DNA of 64,000 bases, taken from DATJGR01 sp041739525 (GTDB taxonomy: Bacteria > Pseudomonadota > Gammaproteobacteria > Pseudomonadales > Azotimanducaceae). The notes under the pieces are model-generated. The model saw nothing but the letters and a program-made list of their open reading frames with translations. It ran no database searches and was not told where the DNA came from. Where the stretch lies: NCBI GenBank assembly GCA_041739525.1, contig JBGSNQ010000111.1, positions 1-64,000 on the forward strand, written 5' to 3'. Of the stretch, positions 42,347 to 52,300 are shown piece after piece; position 1 is the stretch's first letter, and each line of letters begins with the position of its first letter. The translations under genes and the position numbers were made by a program.

Positions 42347-43956
42347 CAAACGACGGTGACGAACAGAAACGCGACGTCCCATCGTCGTCGGCGATAGACG
42401 AGGATCCACCGGCGCAAGAAACGCAGAACCTCGGCCGTCACGGCAGCGTTGTGGCCGGTATGACATTTCTGTCGCGCATTTCCGGATTGGCTCGCGACAT
42501 GGTGCTGTCGTACTTCATCGGTGCAACGCCGGCGGCCGATGCGTTCTTCGTTGCGTTCCGCATTCCGAATTTCTTCCGGCGTCTCTTCGCTGAAGGTGCG
42601 TTCTCGCAAGCCTTCGTTCCGGTGCTGGCGGGCTATCGCAATCGCGGTCCCATGGAACAGATGCGCGAGTTCGTCGCGGTGATGGGCGGCAACTTCACCG
42701 TCGTGATGACCGCGATGAGCCTTCTGGGCGTCGTCGCGGCACCGCTGTTCGTGATCATCTTCGCGCCCGGCTTTCGCAGCGACCCTGTGCGGCTCGACAT
42801 GACCGCGGACATGCTCCGAATCACGTTCCCGTATCTCGGCTTCATTTCGCTGACGGCGTTTGCCGGGGCGCTGCTGAACAGTTTTCATCGGTACGCGATC
42901 CCCGCGTTCACGCCGGTCTGGTTGAACCTCACCATGATCGTCGCCGCGGTTTTCGTGGCACCCACTTTCGAAACACCCGTGATGGCGTTGGCGTGGGGCG
43001 TGTTTGCGGCAGGACTCATCCAGTTGCTGTTTCAGGTGCCGGCGCTGCGCGGTATCAACATGTTCCTTCGGCCGCGAGTCGAACTGAGCCATCCCGGTGT
43101 AAAGAAGGTTGGGCGATTGATGGTGCCCGCGATCTTTGCGGGCTCGGTCAGCCAGATCAACGCGCTGGTCGACTCGATAATCGCGTCGCTGCTCGCGTCG
43201 GGGAGCATCTCCTGGCTCTACTACTCAGACCGCTTGATGGAACTGCCCGTGGGTATTGTGGCGGTCACGATTGCGACCGTCCTGCTCCCGAACCTTTCGC
43301 GCCTCAGTTCGAAGGATGATCTGGCGGCGTTCGATCGTACGGTTGATTGGGGCGTGCGCACGTGTCTGCTGTTCGGCGTTCCGGCCGCCGCCGCGCTGTA
43401 CGTCCTGGCAATGCCGCTGATGGCAACGGTGTTCTTTCACGGCGCGATGACGCCGTTCGACGTTGCGATGGCGTCGTTGTCACTGCAGGCGTTTTCCGTA
43501 GGGCTGCTTGGTTTCTGCCTCGTCAAAGTGGCAGCGCCTGCCTACTTCGCGCGCGAAGACACACGCACGCCGTTCCGCATAGCCCTAGTGACGGTCGCGC
43601 TGAACATCGTTGTCAGCCTTGCGCTGTTTCGTGTGATGGGACACGTAGGCGTCGCGCTTGCCACGACCATCGCCGCGATCGTTCAGTCGTACTTGTTGTT
43701 GCGGGGGACGATTCGTCGCGGCCTCTATCGTCCTGGACGCGCGTTTGCGGTGTTTGCCGGGAAGGTGATGGCCGCCACCGTGGCGATGGTAGTGGTGCTC
43801 AATCTGGCGTCGCCGCCAGACGCCAGTTGGCTGCACCTTTCTTTGTATCACCGCACGTTATGGATGGCGGCATTGTGCGCACTCGGCGGAGGGGTCTACT
43901 TCGCCGTGATGCTGCTCGCCGGTTTCCGACTGAGAGACCTGCGTTATCACGTTTGA
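42340..43956 (+). CDS. murJ: Lipid II flippase MurJ
   Basis: This is a 538-aa inner-membrane MOP-superfamily flippase with about 14 hydrophobic segments. Conserved blocks are GMTFLSRISGLARD, ADAFFVAFRIPNFFRRLFAEG and AFSQAFVPVL. The basic/central residues and the later SGSISWLYYSDRLMELPVGI are also conserved. It moves lipid II to the periplasmic side for peptidoglycan synthesis. The N-terminal 35 residues are a hydrophilic extension starting at GTG 42340; a later start is possible but none has a better ribosome site. It is followed by ribF. Confidence 0.96.
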   Translation: MSTNDGDEQKRDVPSSSAIDEDPPAQETQNLGRHGSVVAGMTFLSRISGLARDMVLSYFIGATPAADAFFVAFRIPNFFRRLFAEGAFSQAFVPVLAGYRNRGPMEQMREFVAVMGGNFTVVMTAMSLLGVVAAPLFVIIFAPGFRSDPVRLDMTADMLRITFPYLGFISLTAFAGALLNSFHRYAIPAFTPVWLNLTMIVAAVFVAPTFETPVMALAWGVFAAGLIQLLFQVPALRGINMFLRPRVELSHPGVKKVGRLMVPAIFAGSVSQINALVDSIIASLLASGSISWLYYSDRLMELPVGIVAVTIATVLLPNLSRLSSKDDLAAFDRTVDWGVRTCLLFGVPAAAALYVLAMPLMATVFFHGAMTPFDVAMASLSLQAFSVGLLGFCLVKVAAPAYFAREDTRTPFRIALVTVALNIVVSLALFRVMGHVGVALATTIAAIVQSYLLLRGTIRRGLYRPGRAFAVFAGKVMAATVAMVVVLNLASPPDASWLHLSLYHRTLWMAALCALGGGVYFAVMLLAGFRLRDLRYHV

Positions 43957-44010
43957 GCCGTGCGTATAATGCGGCGCACGTCTGCATCCATCCTTTCCTT
44001 CGGGTCATTC

Positions 44011-44943
44011 ATGGAGATCATTCGCGGCCAACACAACATCCGTCCTGAGCATCGGGGCTGCGTCGCGACGATCGGTAACTTCGACGGTGTGCATCACGGC
44101 CATCAGCTGTTGCTGGCGCACCTGAATGCGAAGCGCGACGAGCTTGCTGCGCCGAGCGTACTGATTACGTTCGAGCCGCTACCGCGAGAGTACTTCGGCG
44201 GCGGCGTCAAACCGGGCCGGCTGACCCGCTTCCGCGAAAAGGTGACGTTGCTGATGCGCACCGGCATCAATCGGATGATCTGCCTGCCGTTCAATGAACA
44301 GGTGTCGCAGATCACGGCGTCATCGGTCATCGAAGACTTTCTGGTGGGTCAACTCGGTGTTCGCTATGTGGTCGTCGGAGACGACTTTCGCTTCGGCCGC
44401 GGCCGCGAAGGCGACTATGCGATGTTGAAGCACGGCGGCGACCGGCTTGGTTTCGACGTCAGCCACATCGGCACGCTGACGTTCGATCACGAGCGTGTGT
44501 CCAGCTCGCGGATACGCGAGGCGTTGGCGGGGGGCGACATCACGCTCGCCGAGAAACTGCTCGGACATCGTTTCTTCATCATGGGTCACGTGATCTACGG
44601 CCGGCAGCTCGGCCGGCAACTTGGCGTGCCGACCGCGAACATTCGCCTGAATCGGTATCGCGCGCCGCTCGAAGGTGTGTTCGCAGTGACGGCGAGCGGG
44701 CTCGATCGAACATACGAAGGTATTGCGAACGTCGGGATTCGGCCGACGATCGGTGGAAAGGAACCGTTGCTCGAAGTGCATCTGTTCGACTTTGCCGGTG
44801 ATGTTTATGGCCGCCTTTTGACCGTGAACTTCAGACACAAGTTGCGTGATGAACGGCAGTTCCCGTCGCTGGATGCGCTCAAAACTCAAATCGCTGACGA
44901 TATCTCCGAGGCGCGCGCGTGGTTCAGGAGAGCGAATGGTTAA
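44011..44943 (+). CDS. ribF: Bifunctional riboflavin kinase/FAD synthetase
   Basis: This 310-aa protein has an N-terminal FMN adenylyltransferase (ATIGNFDGVHHGHQLL with the HxGH site, VVVGDDFRFGRGREGD, SSSRIREALAGGD) and a C-terminal riboflavin kinase (GVPTANIRL, GVFAVTASG, GIANVGIRPTIGG, EVHLFDFAGDVYG). It makes FMN and FAD. ATG 44011 gives the conserved start. It overlaps lspA by eight bases; ileS, which usually lies between them, is absent. Confidence 0.97.
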   Translation: MEIIRGQHNIRPEHRGCVATIGNFDGVHHGHQLLLAHLNAKRDELAAPSVLITFEPLPREYFGGGVKPGRLTRFREKVTLLMRTGINRMICLPFNEQVSQITASSVIEDFLVGQLGVRYVVVGDDFRFGRGREGDYAMLKHGGDRLGFDVSHIGTLTFDHERVSSSRIREALAGGDITLAEKLLGHRFFIMGHVIYGRQLGRQLGVPTANIRLNRYRAPLEGVFAVTASGLDRTYEGIANVGIRPTIGGKEPLLEVHLFDFAGDVYGRLLTVNFRHKLRDERQFPSLDALKTQIADDISEARAWFRRANG

Positions 44944-45418
44944 ATGGCTTGGATTGGCGGGCGTCGTTTGGATGCTCGATCGAGTAACGAAAGGAATCGT
45001 CAACAGCACGATGGCGCTGGGGCAGGAAGTGCCGCTGCTGCCCGTCTTCAGCTGGGTGCGTCTACACAATGAAGGCGCGGCGTTCAGCTTTCTCGCAACT
45101 CAAAGCGGCTGGCAGCGTTGGGTGTTGGCCGGGCTCGCGGTCGCGTTCTCGACGTACCTGGTGCTCGAAATTCGGCGTCTGCCCGCAACGGACAAGCTGT
45201 TGGGCTGGGCTTACGGATTCGTGCTGGGTGGGGCGCTCGGCAACTTGTGGGACAGGGTCGTGCATGGCTACGTCGTCGACTTCGCACTGGCGCACTACGA
45301 CGGCCACTACTTCCCTGCATTCAACGTTGCGGATTCGGCGATTTCGATCGGCGCCGTGTTGTGGATTGCGTCCATGTGGCGTGACTCGCGTCGCGAACGC
45401 GCTGCCCGCGCGATCTGA
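44936..45418 (+). CDS. lspA: Lipoprotein signal peptidase (signal peptidase II)
   Basis: This is a 160-aa inner-membrane aspartyl protease with four membrane helices. Conserved boxes are WMLDRVTKGIV, RLHNEGAAFSFLA, GGALGNLWDRVVHGYVVDF (catalytic Asp) and FPAFNVADSAISIG (second Asp). It cleaves the signal of diacylated prolipoproteins such as those at 1839 and 59463. ATG 44936 follows AGGAG within the ribF end, so its translation is coupled to ribF. It is followed by fkpB after seven bases. Confidence 0.97.
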   Translation: MVKWLGLAGVVWMLDRVTKGIVNSTMALGQEVPLLPVFSWVRLHNEGAAFSFLATQSGWQRWVLAGLAVAFSTYLVLEIRRLPATDKLLGWAYGFVLGGALGNLWDRVVHGYVVDFALAHYDGHYFPAFNVADSAISIGAVLWIASMWRDSRRERAARAI

Positions 45419-45425
45419 CGGGCAA

Positions 45426-45863
45426 ATGACCGCCGTTGGGCCTGATACTCGTGTCACGCTGCATTTCTCGATCCTTCTCGAGACCGGCGAAGAGGTCGAC
45501 TCGACCCGGCGGTCGCGTCCGGCGACTTTTACTGTAGGTGACGGAAGCCTTCTGCCGGGGTTCGAGCAAGCATTGTTCGGCTTATCCGCGGGTGCGGACG
45601 AGCAAATTCTCATCCCCGCACGGGACGGCTTCGGCGAGCAGCGCGAGGAGAACCTCCGCTTCATGCCGATTGCGCAGTTTGCGGCCGATCTGGTTCCGGA
45701 ACCTGGCCTGGTGGTGTCGTTTGCGGGGCCGGGAGGAGAGCTCCCCGGCGTCGTCCGGTCGGTGGAAGGCGAACTGGTCGTGGTCGACTTCAACCACCCC
45801 CTCGCGGGCAAGAACCTGATCTTCGACGTCTCTATTCTGAAGGTCGAGGCGCTTTCCCGCTGA
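45426..45863 (+). CDS. fkpB: FKBP-type peptidyl-prolyl isomerase (SlpA/FkpB)
   Basis: This 145-aa protein has the FKBP half-barrel with the inserted-flap domain of SlyD/SlpA types: VTLHFSILLETGEEVDST, FTVGDGSLLPGFEQALFGLS and ILIPARDGFGEQREENL. The return strand is VVDFNHPLAGKNLIFDV. No SlyD-like His-rich tail. It would act as a cytoplasmic chaperone/isomerase. It lies after lspA as in most gammaproteobacteria, but the ispH gene that normally follows is missing and pilin genes come instead. Confidence 0.94.
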   Translation: MTAVGPDTRVTLHFSILLETGEEVDSTRRSRPATFTVGDGSLLPGFEQALFGLSAGADEQILIPARDGFGEQREENLRFMPIAQFAADLVPEPGLVVSFAGPGGELPGVVRSVEGELVVVDFNHPLAGKNLIFDVSILKVEALSR

Positions 45864-45969
45864 TTCCGCCCAATTCCGCTCATCGGTCGAATCCGACCGT
45901 TCGGCGGAGGTCTGTTGGGCCGCTCTCGACGCGCCGATAAAGTCCGGCAGGGCGAATAAAGGCATCAAT

Positions 45970-46401
45970 ATGCGTGCGCGCGGATTCACTCTCGTCGAGT
46001 TGCTGGTGGCGCTGGCGATCATGGCGATCATCTCTGCCATCGCTGTACCCATATATACCCAGTACAGCGTTCGTACGCAGCGAACGAATGCCGAGAAGGA
46101 CCTGATGCTCTGTGCGCAAAGCATGGAGCGGCTAGCGAGCGGGACCTTCACATATGCCGGTCATGTCGGCGGCGGAGACACAGGAGCGGTCACTGCCAAC
46201 ATCTGTGTGCCGACGACAACCATGTACTCGGTGGTCGTAACTGCCGCGAATGCGAACACGTTCACGATTCGCGCTACCCCCACATCGGGACCGGTAGTGG
46301 GGAACGGCATGCTTGAAATCGATGCGAGCGGGGCGCAGCGATGGGACCAAAACAACGATGGGGACTTCGGTGACACGAACGAAACCGGGTGGGCGCACTA
46401 A
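45970..46401 (+). CDS. pilE: Type IV minor pilin PilE
   Basis: This 143-aa prepilin has a four-residue leader then G-FTLVELLVALAIMAIISAIAVPIY: cleavage after Gly5, with the obligatory Glu at mature position 5. The C-terminal globular part has Cys at about 42 and 80 that could bridge. MRARG leader and the YSVRTQRTNAEKDLMLCAQSMERL segment match PilE proteins of minor pilin clusters. It is incorporated at the pilus tip priming complex with FimU, PilV, PilW, PilX. In P. aeruginosa pilE is last in the operon; here it is first. Confidence 0.92.
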   Translation: MRARGFTLVELLVALAIMAIISAIAVPIYTQYSVRTQRTNAEKDLMLCAQSMERLASGTFTYAGHVGGGDTGAVTANICVPTTTMYSVVVTAANANTFTIRATPTSGPVVGNGMLEIDASGAQRWDQNNDGDFGDTNETGWAH

Positions 46402-46581
46402 TAGGGGACGTCCGTCCGTTGGGCCGGCGCTACATTCTGGTTACACCGCTCATCCGTCAGGAACCTTCCATTCATCGGCGTTTGCTTTCATCGCGGCGAG
46501 GCTTCCATAGACTGGCTCGCGACCCGTCATGGGAAGTAGCGATGTCGGTCCCGAACCGAATATCGAGTGAGTGACGAGGAT

Positions 46582-47154
46582 ATGAGACGAGCTGCAAGGT
46601 CATTTGAATCGCATCCTGCGCACCAGCGCGGCATCACGATCATCGAGATCATGGTCACACTAGCCATCGCGGCGGTGTTGATCGGGTTGGCGGTGCCGGC
46701 ATTCAACGCGTTCGTCGCGCAGCGAACACTGACTGCGCAGGTGAACGATTTCCTGGTAACCATGCAATACGCGCGCAGTGAAGCCGGTCGACGCGGCACT
46801 ACCGTGTCGGTGCAAGCCATTGATGCAAGTGGCGCCGCGAATGAGTGGGGTCCGGGTTGGTGCGTGGTCGTCGGTACTCCCGGCGCGTGCCCCAACGATG
46901 GAACAGAGCTGCGAGTGTTCAACGCGCTGGGTGCGAACACGCTCGATGCTACCGGTGACCTCGATGGTGAAGCGGTTCTGGCCTTCAACTCACGGGGCCA
47001 GCGTGTCCTTCCGGACCCAGCGGGGGCACCGGGCACGCTCACGCTGAACCTGTGTAACCCGAACGAACACGTTGGTCGCGAGATCTCGATCAGCGCGATC
47101 GGACGTGTTTCTTCCCGTGAACCTCCCGTGGCTACTTTGGACTGCAGCCCATGA
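46582..47154 (+). CDS. fimU: GspH/FimT-family minor pseudopilin FimU
   Basis: This is a protein of about 190 aa with a long prepilin leader ending HQRG, then ITIIEIMVTLAIAAVLIGLAVPAF, with Glu5 of the mature N-domain. The rest fits GspH (LVTMQYARSEAGRRGTTVSV, GWCVVVGTPGACPNDGTELR). By position before pilV it is FimU. ATG 46582 has GAGG very close; GTG 46567 is an alternative start. It joins PilV, PilW and PilX in priming pilus assembly. It overlaps pilV by four bases. Confidence 0.88.
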   Translation: MRRAARSFESHPAHQRGITIIEIMVTLAIAAVLIGLAVPAFNAFVAQRTLTAQVNDFLVTMQYARSEAGRRGTTVSVQAIDASGAANEWGPGWCVVVGTPGACPNDGTELRVFNALGANTLDATGDLDGEAVLAFNSRGQRVLPDPAGAPGTLTLNLCNPNEHVGREISISAIGRVSSREPPVATLDCSP

Positions 47155-47666
47155 TGAATATGAGAACGGCGCGCGGATTCTCGATGATCGAGTTGCTGGT
47201 GGCGGTGCTCGTAATGGGCATCGGCGTGCTCGGCATCACCGGGCTGCAGATGGTCAGTCTCCAGAACAACCGCGGCGCGCTGGTGCGTGCCGAAGCGGTT
47301 CAGCTGGCGTACGACATGCTCGACCGGGTGCGTGCGAACCCCGGCGCGAACTACGGTCCGTTGAACCTTGCTACGCCGCCGGCGGCCGCGACCAATTGTC
47401 ACGCCAACGACTGCACGCAGGCGCAAATGGTCACGTTCGATCAGTCGGTATGGAAGTGCTCGCTCGGTTTGTGGAACACGAACGCCAACTGCGCACCGCT
47501 GCGCAACGGAGTGATCCTTCCGCTCGCCGCGAATCAGCCGGGGCTGCCGAGTGGCGATGGCCAGATCGCCGTCAACGCCGCGACCGGAATCGTCACGATC
47601 ACAGTGCAATGGCAGGAGACCAACCAGCCCAATCCGACCTCGATTTCGATCGACAGTCAGGGGTGA
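47151..47666 (+). CDS. pilV: Type IV pilus minor pilin PilV
   Basis: This is a 171-aa prepilin. ARG-FSMIELLVAVLVMGIGVLGITGLQ is the cleavage site plus N-domain. LVRAEAVQLAYDMLDRVRANPGA is the signature of PilV. Four cysteines (CHANDCTQ, WKCSLG, NCAPLR) can form two bridges. It overlaps fimU by four bases and is followed by pilW after seven bases. Confidence 0.94.
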   Translation: MMNMRTARGFSMIELLVAVLVMGIGVLGITGLQMVSLQNNRGALVRAEAVQLAYDMLDRVRANPGANYGPLNLATPPAAATNCHANDCTQAQMVTFDQSVWKCSLGLWNTNANCAPLRNGVILPLAANQPGLPSGDGQIAVNAATGIVTITVQWQETNQPNPTSISIDSQG

Positions 47667-47673
47667 CACGAAC

Positions 47674-48750
47674 ATGAAGCGTGCACAGGGTTTCTCGTTG
47701 ATAGAACTGATGCTGGCGCTTGCGCTCGGCATCGTCGTCACCGCCGGTATCGTTACGTTGTTCGTCGGCAACAACCAGACGTACACGTTACTGAACGGCC
47801 AATCGCGGATGCAGGAGAACGCACGCTTTGCGGTCGACTTCATCTCGCGTTCGGCGCGAGCAGCGGGTTATTTCGGTTGCGATCCCGAGGCCGGCAAGAT
47901 CTACAAAACGTTGAATGGCGCCTGGAACCAGATCTTCGAGTTCGACATCACGACACCGATTCAGGCGTATCACGGGGTGAACAGCGGCGTTGCGATCACC
48001 GACTGGACGCCATCGCTGGTGACCTTACCGAGGGTCAGCTCGGTGGTGGGGTACATCGCTGCCAACGGTGTCGATGTGGCGCGGTTGAGACCTCAGAGCG
48101 ACATTCTCGTGCTGCGGCATGTGCAGGTTCCTGGCGCGCGTATCGCCGCAATCGTTCAAACGGATTCGAATCCGACGGTGGAAGTACCTGCGAACGGTCT
48201 CGACTTCGCGGCAGGCAATTTCGTTGCGATCAACAATTGCGAGCAGGCAACGGTATTCCGCGTTGCGAACATCAACGTAGCCGGCGCCACCGCAACGGTC
48301 GTTCGCAACACCGCGCCCGCGATCGGCCTCGGTCTGTATCAGAACGCGCCGCTTGCGACACTTTCGGCAACCGGAACTCCTTATGGCGCGGCAACGAAGG
48401 CGGAAGGTGCAAGCGTTGGTCGAGTGCTGACGGACGTCTACTACGTTGCGCAGGGCACGGGCACCAACAATCGCAGTCAGACGCCGTGGTCGCTGTGGCG
48501 CAAGACGAGCGAAGACGCACCGGTCGAGCTCATCCAGGGAATCGAGAATCTGCGGGTTCGGTTCGGCGTCGATAAGTTCCCGGCGGACAACATCGCGTCA
48601 GCGAATCGTTATGTGACCTACGATCAGGTGGGCGCGGACATCATTCGCGCCTTGCGCGTATCGGTGACGGCGAACAGCGTCGATGTCGTCAACGATACCG
48701 GTGCGCCGTTGACTCGCACCTTCAGTCAGACCATCAGTTTCCGGAACTAG
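47674..48750 (+). CDS. pilW: Type IV pilus minor pilin PilW
   Basis: This is a 358-aa prepilin with AQG-FSLIELMLALALGIVVTAGIVTLF and the downstream NGQSRMQENARFAVDFISRSARAAGYFGC typical of PilW. The large C-terminal globular domain is mostly beta. It couples PilY1 to the pilin core complex together with PilX. ATG 47674 gives a short leader. Confidence 0.94.
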   Translation: MKRAQGFSLIELMLALALGIVVTAGIVTLFVGNNQTYTLLNGQSRMQENARFAVDFISRSARAAGYFGCDPEAGKIYKTLNGAWNQIFEFDITTPIQAYHGVNSGVAITDWTPSLVTLPRVSSVVGYIAANGVDVARLRPQSDILVLRHVQVPGARIAAIVQTDSNPTVEVPANGLDFAAGNFVAINNCEQATVFRVANINVAGATATVVRNTAPAIGLGLYQNAPLATLSATGTPYGAATKAEGASVGRVLTDVYYVAQGTGTNNRSQTPWSLWRKTSEDAPVELIQGIENLRVRFGVDKFPADNIASANRYVTYDQVGADIIRALRVSVTANSVDVVNDTGAPLTRTFSQTISFRN

Positions 48751-48761
48751 GTGATCGCGCC

Positions 48762-49289
48762 ATGAGAAATCAGCGAGGGGTCGCCCTATTCATCAGTCTG
48801 GTGTTGTTGCTCGTGCTGACGATCATCGGCGTTTCGGCCGTACAGACGACGAGCATGGAAGAGCGGATGGCGCGCAATACACACGATAGCGTGCTGGCAT
48901 TCGAAGCGGCCGAAGTTGCGCTGCGAACCGGCGAGGCGTTCCTGCGCAACAACGTCAACTCGGTTGCGTTGTTTACACCGGCGGGAACCAACGGCCTGTG
49001 GGAAGCGTCCGACTACGCGCAAACCGAACGCTGGGAGCAGGCGAACGTCTGGAGCGGTGCGAATAGCGTCGTCGTCGCCGCGAACACCATCGCCGGAGTA
49101 GCCGAGCAACCGCGCTACATCATCGAGCACGTTGCGAGTGTGCAGCGTGCCGAGAATCCGTATTTGTTGGGAACCGCTGCGGCGGGCCTCGAGGATCAGA
49201 TCCAGGTTTTTCGGATCACCGCGCGCGGCGTCGGTGGTACCACCAATGCACGGGTGCTCTTGCAGAGCACGTTCGGCCTGATTTTCTAG
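48762..49289 (+). CDS. pilX: Type IV pilus minor pilin PilX
   Basis: This is a 175-aa prepilin. QRG-VALFISLVLLLVLTIIGVSAVQTTSMEERM is the leader, hydrophobic domain and PilX signature; mature residue 5 is not Glu, as common in the GspK-like tip pilins. It then shows DSVLAFEAAEVALRTGEAFL. It would sit at the very tip beneath PilY1. It lies 11 bp after pilW. Confidence 0.93.
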   Translation: MRNQRGVALFISLVLLLVLTIIGVSAVQTTSMEERMARNTHDSVLAFEAAEVALRTGEAFLRNNVNSVALFTPAGTNGLWEASDYAQTERWEQANVWSGANSVVVAANTIAGVAEQPRYIIEHVASVQRAENPYLLGTAAAGLEDQIQVFRITARGVGGTTNARVLLQSTFGLIF

Positions 49290-49337
49290 AGTGAACCGAT
49301 GCGGCTGACGGCAGTTGCACCAGGAGGTCTGTTTGTG

Positions 49338-52300
49338 ATGTATCGCCTTAGCAGAGTTGGTCAGGACATGATGGGCGCAGCCGTGGTGCTGTTGGCCTGC
49401 CTGGGCTTTGGACAGCCTGCGTTTGGGGTAGCTACCGTCGACAATCCGATCGCGGATTTCTCGGTGAACGAAGATGCGCCGCCCAGCGCTACCATCGATT
49501 TGCAGGGCGTCTTCGATGGAAACGGTCCTTTCATTTACGCCGTAATTTCGAACTCCAACCCTTCAGTGGTGCAAACGGCGCTGACGAACGGCACGCGCGA
49601 TCTGACGTTGAGTTATCTGCCGGATGCGAGCGGCGTCGCGACGATCACCGTTGAAGTGACCGATGGCGACCCGTCGAGCGCGAGCCACACGTTCACGGTG
49701 ACGGTCAATCCGGTAAACGACGCTCCGGTAGCGTTGCCCCAGGCACTGATCGGCGCCGAAGATTCGTCACTCGTGATTACGCTTGCCGGCACCGACGTTG
49801 ACGGCGACACACTGACGTTTGCGGCAGGATCTCCCGCCAACGGAACGTTGACCGGAACCGCCCCGAACCTCACCTACACACCGGCCGCGAACTACAACGG
49901 AAGCGATAGTTTCACGTTCACGGTCAACGATGGGACGGTCGACAGCGCCGCTGCAACCGTTTCGATTGGAGTGGGTGGTACTAACGACGATCCGGTGGCG
50001 GTCGCTCAGGCGCTTACCACGACGGAGGACGCGTCGCTCTCGATTACCCTTGCCGGGACCGACATCGATGGCGATCCCCTCACGTTCGCCGTCGGTGCGC
50101 CGTCGAACGGCACGCTTAGCGGAACCGCTCCCAATTTGACCTACACGCCGGCCGCCGACTTCAACGGATCCGACAGCTTTACGTTTACGGTCAACGACGG
50201 TACGACGAGTAGCGCAGCTGCGACCGTGTCGATCTCGGTTACGGCGGTCAATGATCCGCCGATACTTGCCGCGCTTCCGGCACCGGTCATCAGCACGGAA
50301 GACGCAGGCACGATCACGGTCAACGTTACCGGCATGTTCAATGATGCCGATCTGAGCGAGGGCGACACGCTGACGCTGTCGGTCGGCGGCGTATCGAACG
50401 CCGCGATGTTCTCACCGCAGCCGACCATCGCCGGCAGCACGCTCACCTTGCCGCTTGCGCCGGATCAGAACGGACCTGCGACCATCACGCTGCGCGCACA
50501 GGATTCGTCCGGCGCAAGCGTCACCGGAGACGTAACCCTGACGGTGACACCGGTCAACGATGCGCCGACCGTGGTTTCGCCGATCCCCGATCAGAATCCG
50601 CCGGAAGATTCGCCGCCGATCGTTCTGAATCTCGGCTCGTACTTCGGCGATGTCGACATCGCAACGAACGCTGACTCGCTCGTGTACTCGGTGACGTCGA
50701 ATGACAATCTCGCAGTGGTCAACACGGCCATTGCCGGTCAGAACCTCACGCTGACGTTCCCGCCCAACACGAACGGAGTGGCGCACATCACCGTTCACGC
50801 GCAAGACAGCGCCGGTGCGTCCATGGACGATTCGTTCACGGTGACCGTCGATTCGGTGGACGACACGCCCGGTGCCGCCGACGACACCGCGACGATGAAC
50901 GAAGATGCGGGCACGCTCAGCATCGACGTGCTTGCGAACGACGCGCACGGCGACGACCCGACGATCATCATCAGCGCCGGTGCCACGGTGACCATTGCAG
51001 GCGTGCCGTACCCGAACAGTTCCGAGACGACGCCTACGACGGTGCTCGACGCAACGGGCACCAGCGTGACGCTGCCGAACGGATCGCTGGTAATCAACGG
51101 CAACAACATCGAGTACACGCCGAAGCAGGACTTCAACGGTACCGATCACTTCAGCTACACCCTCCAGGACGCCGACGGTCAAACGGCCAGCGCCACGGTC
51201 ACTGTGGTTGTCAATCCGGAAAACGATGCACCGGTACAGGCGAGCACCGTCAGCTACACGGTGGTGCAGGGCAGTTTCATCGACATTCTGGCCGCCGGTG
51301 GTATCGCGAGCCACGGCTTCGACGCCGACGCGGACACGATCAGCGTGATTCAGGAAACGGCTCCGACATCCACGGGCAGCGGGTACAGCGGTACAACGCT
51401 AAGCCTGCAGCCGGACGGTGGGTTCCTTTACATACCCGACGTGACCTTCGTCGGCACCGACTCGTTCAGCATTCGTCTCTTCGACGGAGTTGTGACCTCG
51501 GGCGTGATCAACGTGGTCGTCGAGGTCACGGCGGCAGCACCGCCGCCGCCGCCGCCGCCGGCTGGTGAAGTGGAGTTCAACTTCAACCTGGCGAAGGTGC
51601 CCCTCGAAGACGCGATCAGTTCCGAAGCGAACGTACTCGTCATCATGGACGACTCCGGCAGTATGGACTGGGCAGTCATGACCGACGGTGCGGAGGGCCA
51701 ATTCTGGCTGACCAACGCCGGCATCAAAGACAACCGTGTCGGCACTGGAACGACGGCCTATCAATACCTGACGCCGTTGAGCACCAACGTATACGGCAAC
51801 ACGACGGTTCTGCCGACTGAGCGTGCCCTGTCGGGCGATGCAGCGTTCAACACCAACAATTACGGTGTGTGGCGCGGCCGCAACTCGCAATACAACACCG
51901 TCTATTACAACCCGCAGGTACGTTACGCACCGTGGGTCGGTCTGAACCGCAGCAACGTCGACTTCCCGAACGCGCCGCCGACCGCGGCACCGCTCGATCC
52001 GTACGACGCAGCGATTCAAACGATCAACCTGACTAACACGATCACGTATGTCTCGAACAACGTGCCGATCGTGAAAGGTACTTCGGGATCGAGGAAGAAC
52101 CTGACCAACAACAACGTCTATCTGCCGCACTACTACACCACGACGGCCACCGGGCGCCCGGCCTGGAATGCGCCGCATACGCTGGTGGAGATCAGCGATA
52201 CGCGCACCACCGACATGGACGGCGCAGTTCGCAACCCGGCGATGACGTATCCCGGTGGTGCCAATCGAACCGATTGCGCGAATCCGCTGCAGTGTACGTA

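Noticed and set aside
45864..46581. Sigma-54 promoter for pilE/fimU expected from the nearby PilR
   Set aside because: No GG-N10-GC pair with the TTGCA-type -12 box was found in either gap. The PilR target is probably the major pilin gene elsewhere.
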